Assembly: GCA_016207165.1 (NCBI GenBank)
Contig: JACQQD010000009.1
Span: 62,001 to 126,000, forward strand
DNA: 64,000 nt
Direction: 5' to 3'
Source of the DNA: Microcaldota archaeon
Lineage (GTDB): Archaea; Micrarchaeota; Micrarchaeia; Norongarragalinales; Norongarragalinaceae
The translations under genes and the position numbers were made by a program. Below are positions 62,746-64,000 of this stretch, piece by piece; the stretch's first letter is position 1, and each line of letters starts with the position of its first letter. The notes beneath the pieces are model-generated. The model ran no database searches. It saw nothing but the letters and a program-made list of their open reading frames with translations, and was not told the DNA's origin.

Positions 62746-64000
62746 ATGGGCGTCAGCGTATCTTCGGTTCCAGTCCACGTTTTCGACACGACGCTTCGGG
62801 ACGGCGAGCAGTCGCCGGGCTGTTCCATGACCGCTGAAGAAAAGCTCATCATCGCCCGCCAATTGGTTCGGCTGAACGTGGACGTCATTGAAGCGGGGTT
62901 TCCCGTTGCCTCCAATGACGATTTTGATGCCGTCAAGCGCATTGCCGAGGAAATTCGGGTCCCCACAATAGCCGCGCTTTGCCGGGCCCAGCCCGAGGAC
63001 ATCACCCGCGGTGCCAAAGCCATTGAACCGGCGGCCAAGCCCCGCATCCACACGTTTATTGCCACGTCCGACATCCACCTCCAGCACAAGCTGAAGATGA
63101 CGAAACCCGAGGTGCTGGCACGCGTCAAGGAAATGGTGGGGCTGGCAAAAAGCCACGTTTCGGATGTGGAGTTTTCCTCCGAGGACGCGTCTCGAAGCGA
63201 TGTTTCATTTCTCAAGCAAGTCGTCCGCACCGCCGTGGACGCGGGGGCCACCACCATCAACTTGCCGGATACGGTGGGCTACGCGCAGCCGGCTGAATAC
63301 GGCGCCATGGTCCGGCAAATTGCGGACATGCCGGAATGTGCGGGGGTCACTATTTCGGTTCACTGCCACGACGACTTGGGCCTGGCCGTAGCCAATTCGC
63401 TTTCCGGAATTCAGAATGGAGCGCGGCAGGTGGAGTGTACCGTGAACGGCATTGGCGAGCGGGCCGGCAATGCATCCTTGGAAGAAGTCGTGATGAACCT
63501 CAAAACCCGGCCGCGCCTTTTTCATGCGCACACCAACGTGGTTTCCCAGGAGCTTTTCCGTACCAGCCGCCTCGTTGCGGAATTGACGGGTTCGCCCGTC
63601 CAGCGGAACAAAGCCATTGTGGGAGCCAACGCGTTTGCGCATGAGGCCGGCATCCACCAGCACGGGGTCCTTGCCAACCGCATGACGTACGAAATCATGG
63701 CGGCCGGGGACGTGGGATGGAAAGGCGAGGACTTGGTCATTGGCAAGCATTCGGGCAAGCATGCCATTCACGCGGTCTTGTCCGGCATCGGCATCGAATT
63801 GGCGCCGGACCAACTGCGGGAAGTCGTGGAGAAAGTCAAGGAGCTGGGTGACAAGCAAAAAGACGTAGGGTCCGATGACGTCATCGGCATTGCCGAGGAC
63901 GTCATGCAACGCGGACTGACGCCGGCGTTCTCGGTCCTGGATTACGTCGCCGTAACAGGCGACAAGGTGCCGGCCACGGCGACCATCAAGCTTTTCAAGG
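62746..64000 (+). CDS. leuA: 2-isopropylmalate synthase family protein (3' truncated by window end)
   Basis: Not in the ORF track; reads MGVSVSSVPVHVFDTTLRDGEQSPGCSMTAEEKLIIARQL...NLPDTVGYAQPAEY...SVHCHDDLGLAVANSL...TVNGIGERAGNASLEEVV...HEAGIHQHGVL. Confidence 0.93.
   Translation, partial: MGVSVSSVPVHVFDTTLRDGEQSPGCSMTAEEKLIIARQLVRLNVDVIEAGFPVASNDDFDAVKRIAEEIRVPTIAALCRAQPEDITRGAKAIEPAAKPRIHTFIATSDIHLQHKLKMTKPEVLARVKEMVGLAKSHVSDVEFSSEDASRSDVSFLKQVVRTAVDAGATTINLPDTVGYAQPAEYGAMVRQIADMPECAGVTISVHCHDDLGLAVANSLSGIQNGARQVECTVNGIGERAGNASLEEVVMNLKTRPRLFHAHTNVVSQELFRTSRLVAELTGSPVQRNKAIVGANAFAHEAGIHQHGVLANRMTYEIMAAGDVGWKGEDLVIGKHSGKHAIHAVLSGIGIELAPDQLREVVEKVKELGDKQKDVGSDDVIGIAEDVMQRGLTPAFSVLDYVAVTGDKVPATATIKLFK

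Noticed and set aside
63205-63909. 234-aa minus-strand ORF at the window end
   Set aside because: Lies opposite a truncated leuA-like gene that the ORF track omits because no stop is in the window.

Overview
This 64 kb window is dense in protein-coding genes and is almost certainly archaeal: TATA-like promoters, GAGGTG/GGTGG Shine-Dalgarno sites, a translin-family protein, Lrp/AsnC regulators and an RtcB RNA ligase carrying an intein. It is mostly a biosynthetic island. It encodes a serine operon (class V aminotransferase, serA, serB), tetrahydrofolate synthesis and one-carbon genes (folK fusion, folP-folB fusion, pabC, pabB, folC, glyA, folD, double-domain ThyX), and NAD synthesis (nadD, nadE, nadC, nadX, nadA). 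It also has glnA, gdhA and leuA, plus an almost complete purine pathway (purE, C, A, B, N, H, F, D, M, SL, Q; purK not seen). Surface proteins are present, one of 1601 aa with Kazal-like repeats and a C-terminal Hint domain. I saw no rRNA, tRNA, CRISPR array or transposase. A DPANN lineage (e.g. Diapherotrites-like) is an inference only. The most unusual signals are: (1) two genes (translin and the glnA-linked Lrp) whose 3' ends, stop codon included, are duplicated around short GC-rich hairpin elements, with a related element after glnA; (2) a SpoT/RelA-type HD hydrolase with no visible synthetase domain; (3) a double ThyX protein with complementary, split motifs; (4) a full-size intein at the RtcB active-site Cys plus a separate non-canonical Hint domain; (5) unusual folate enzyme fusions. 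No similarity searches were run; all calls come from reading motifs.
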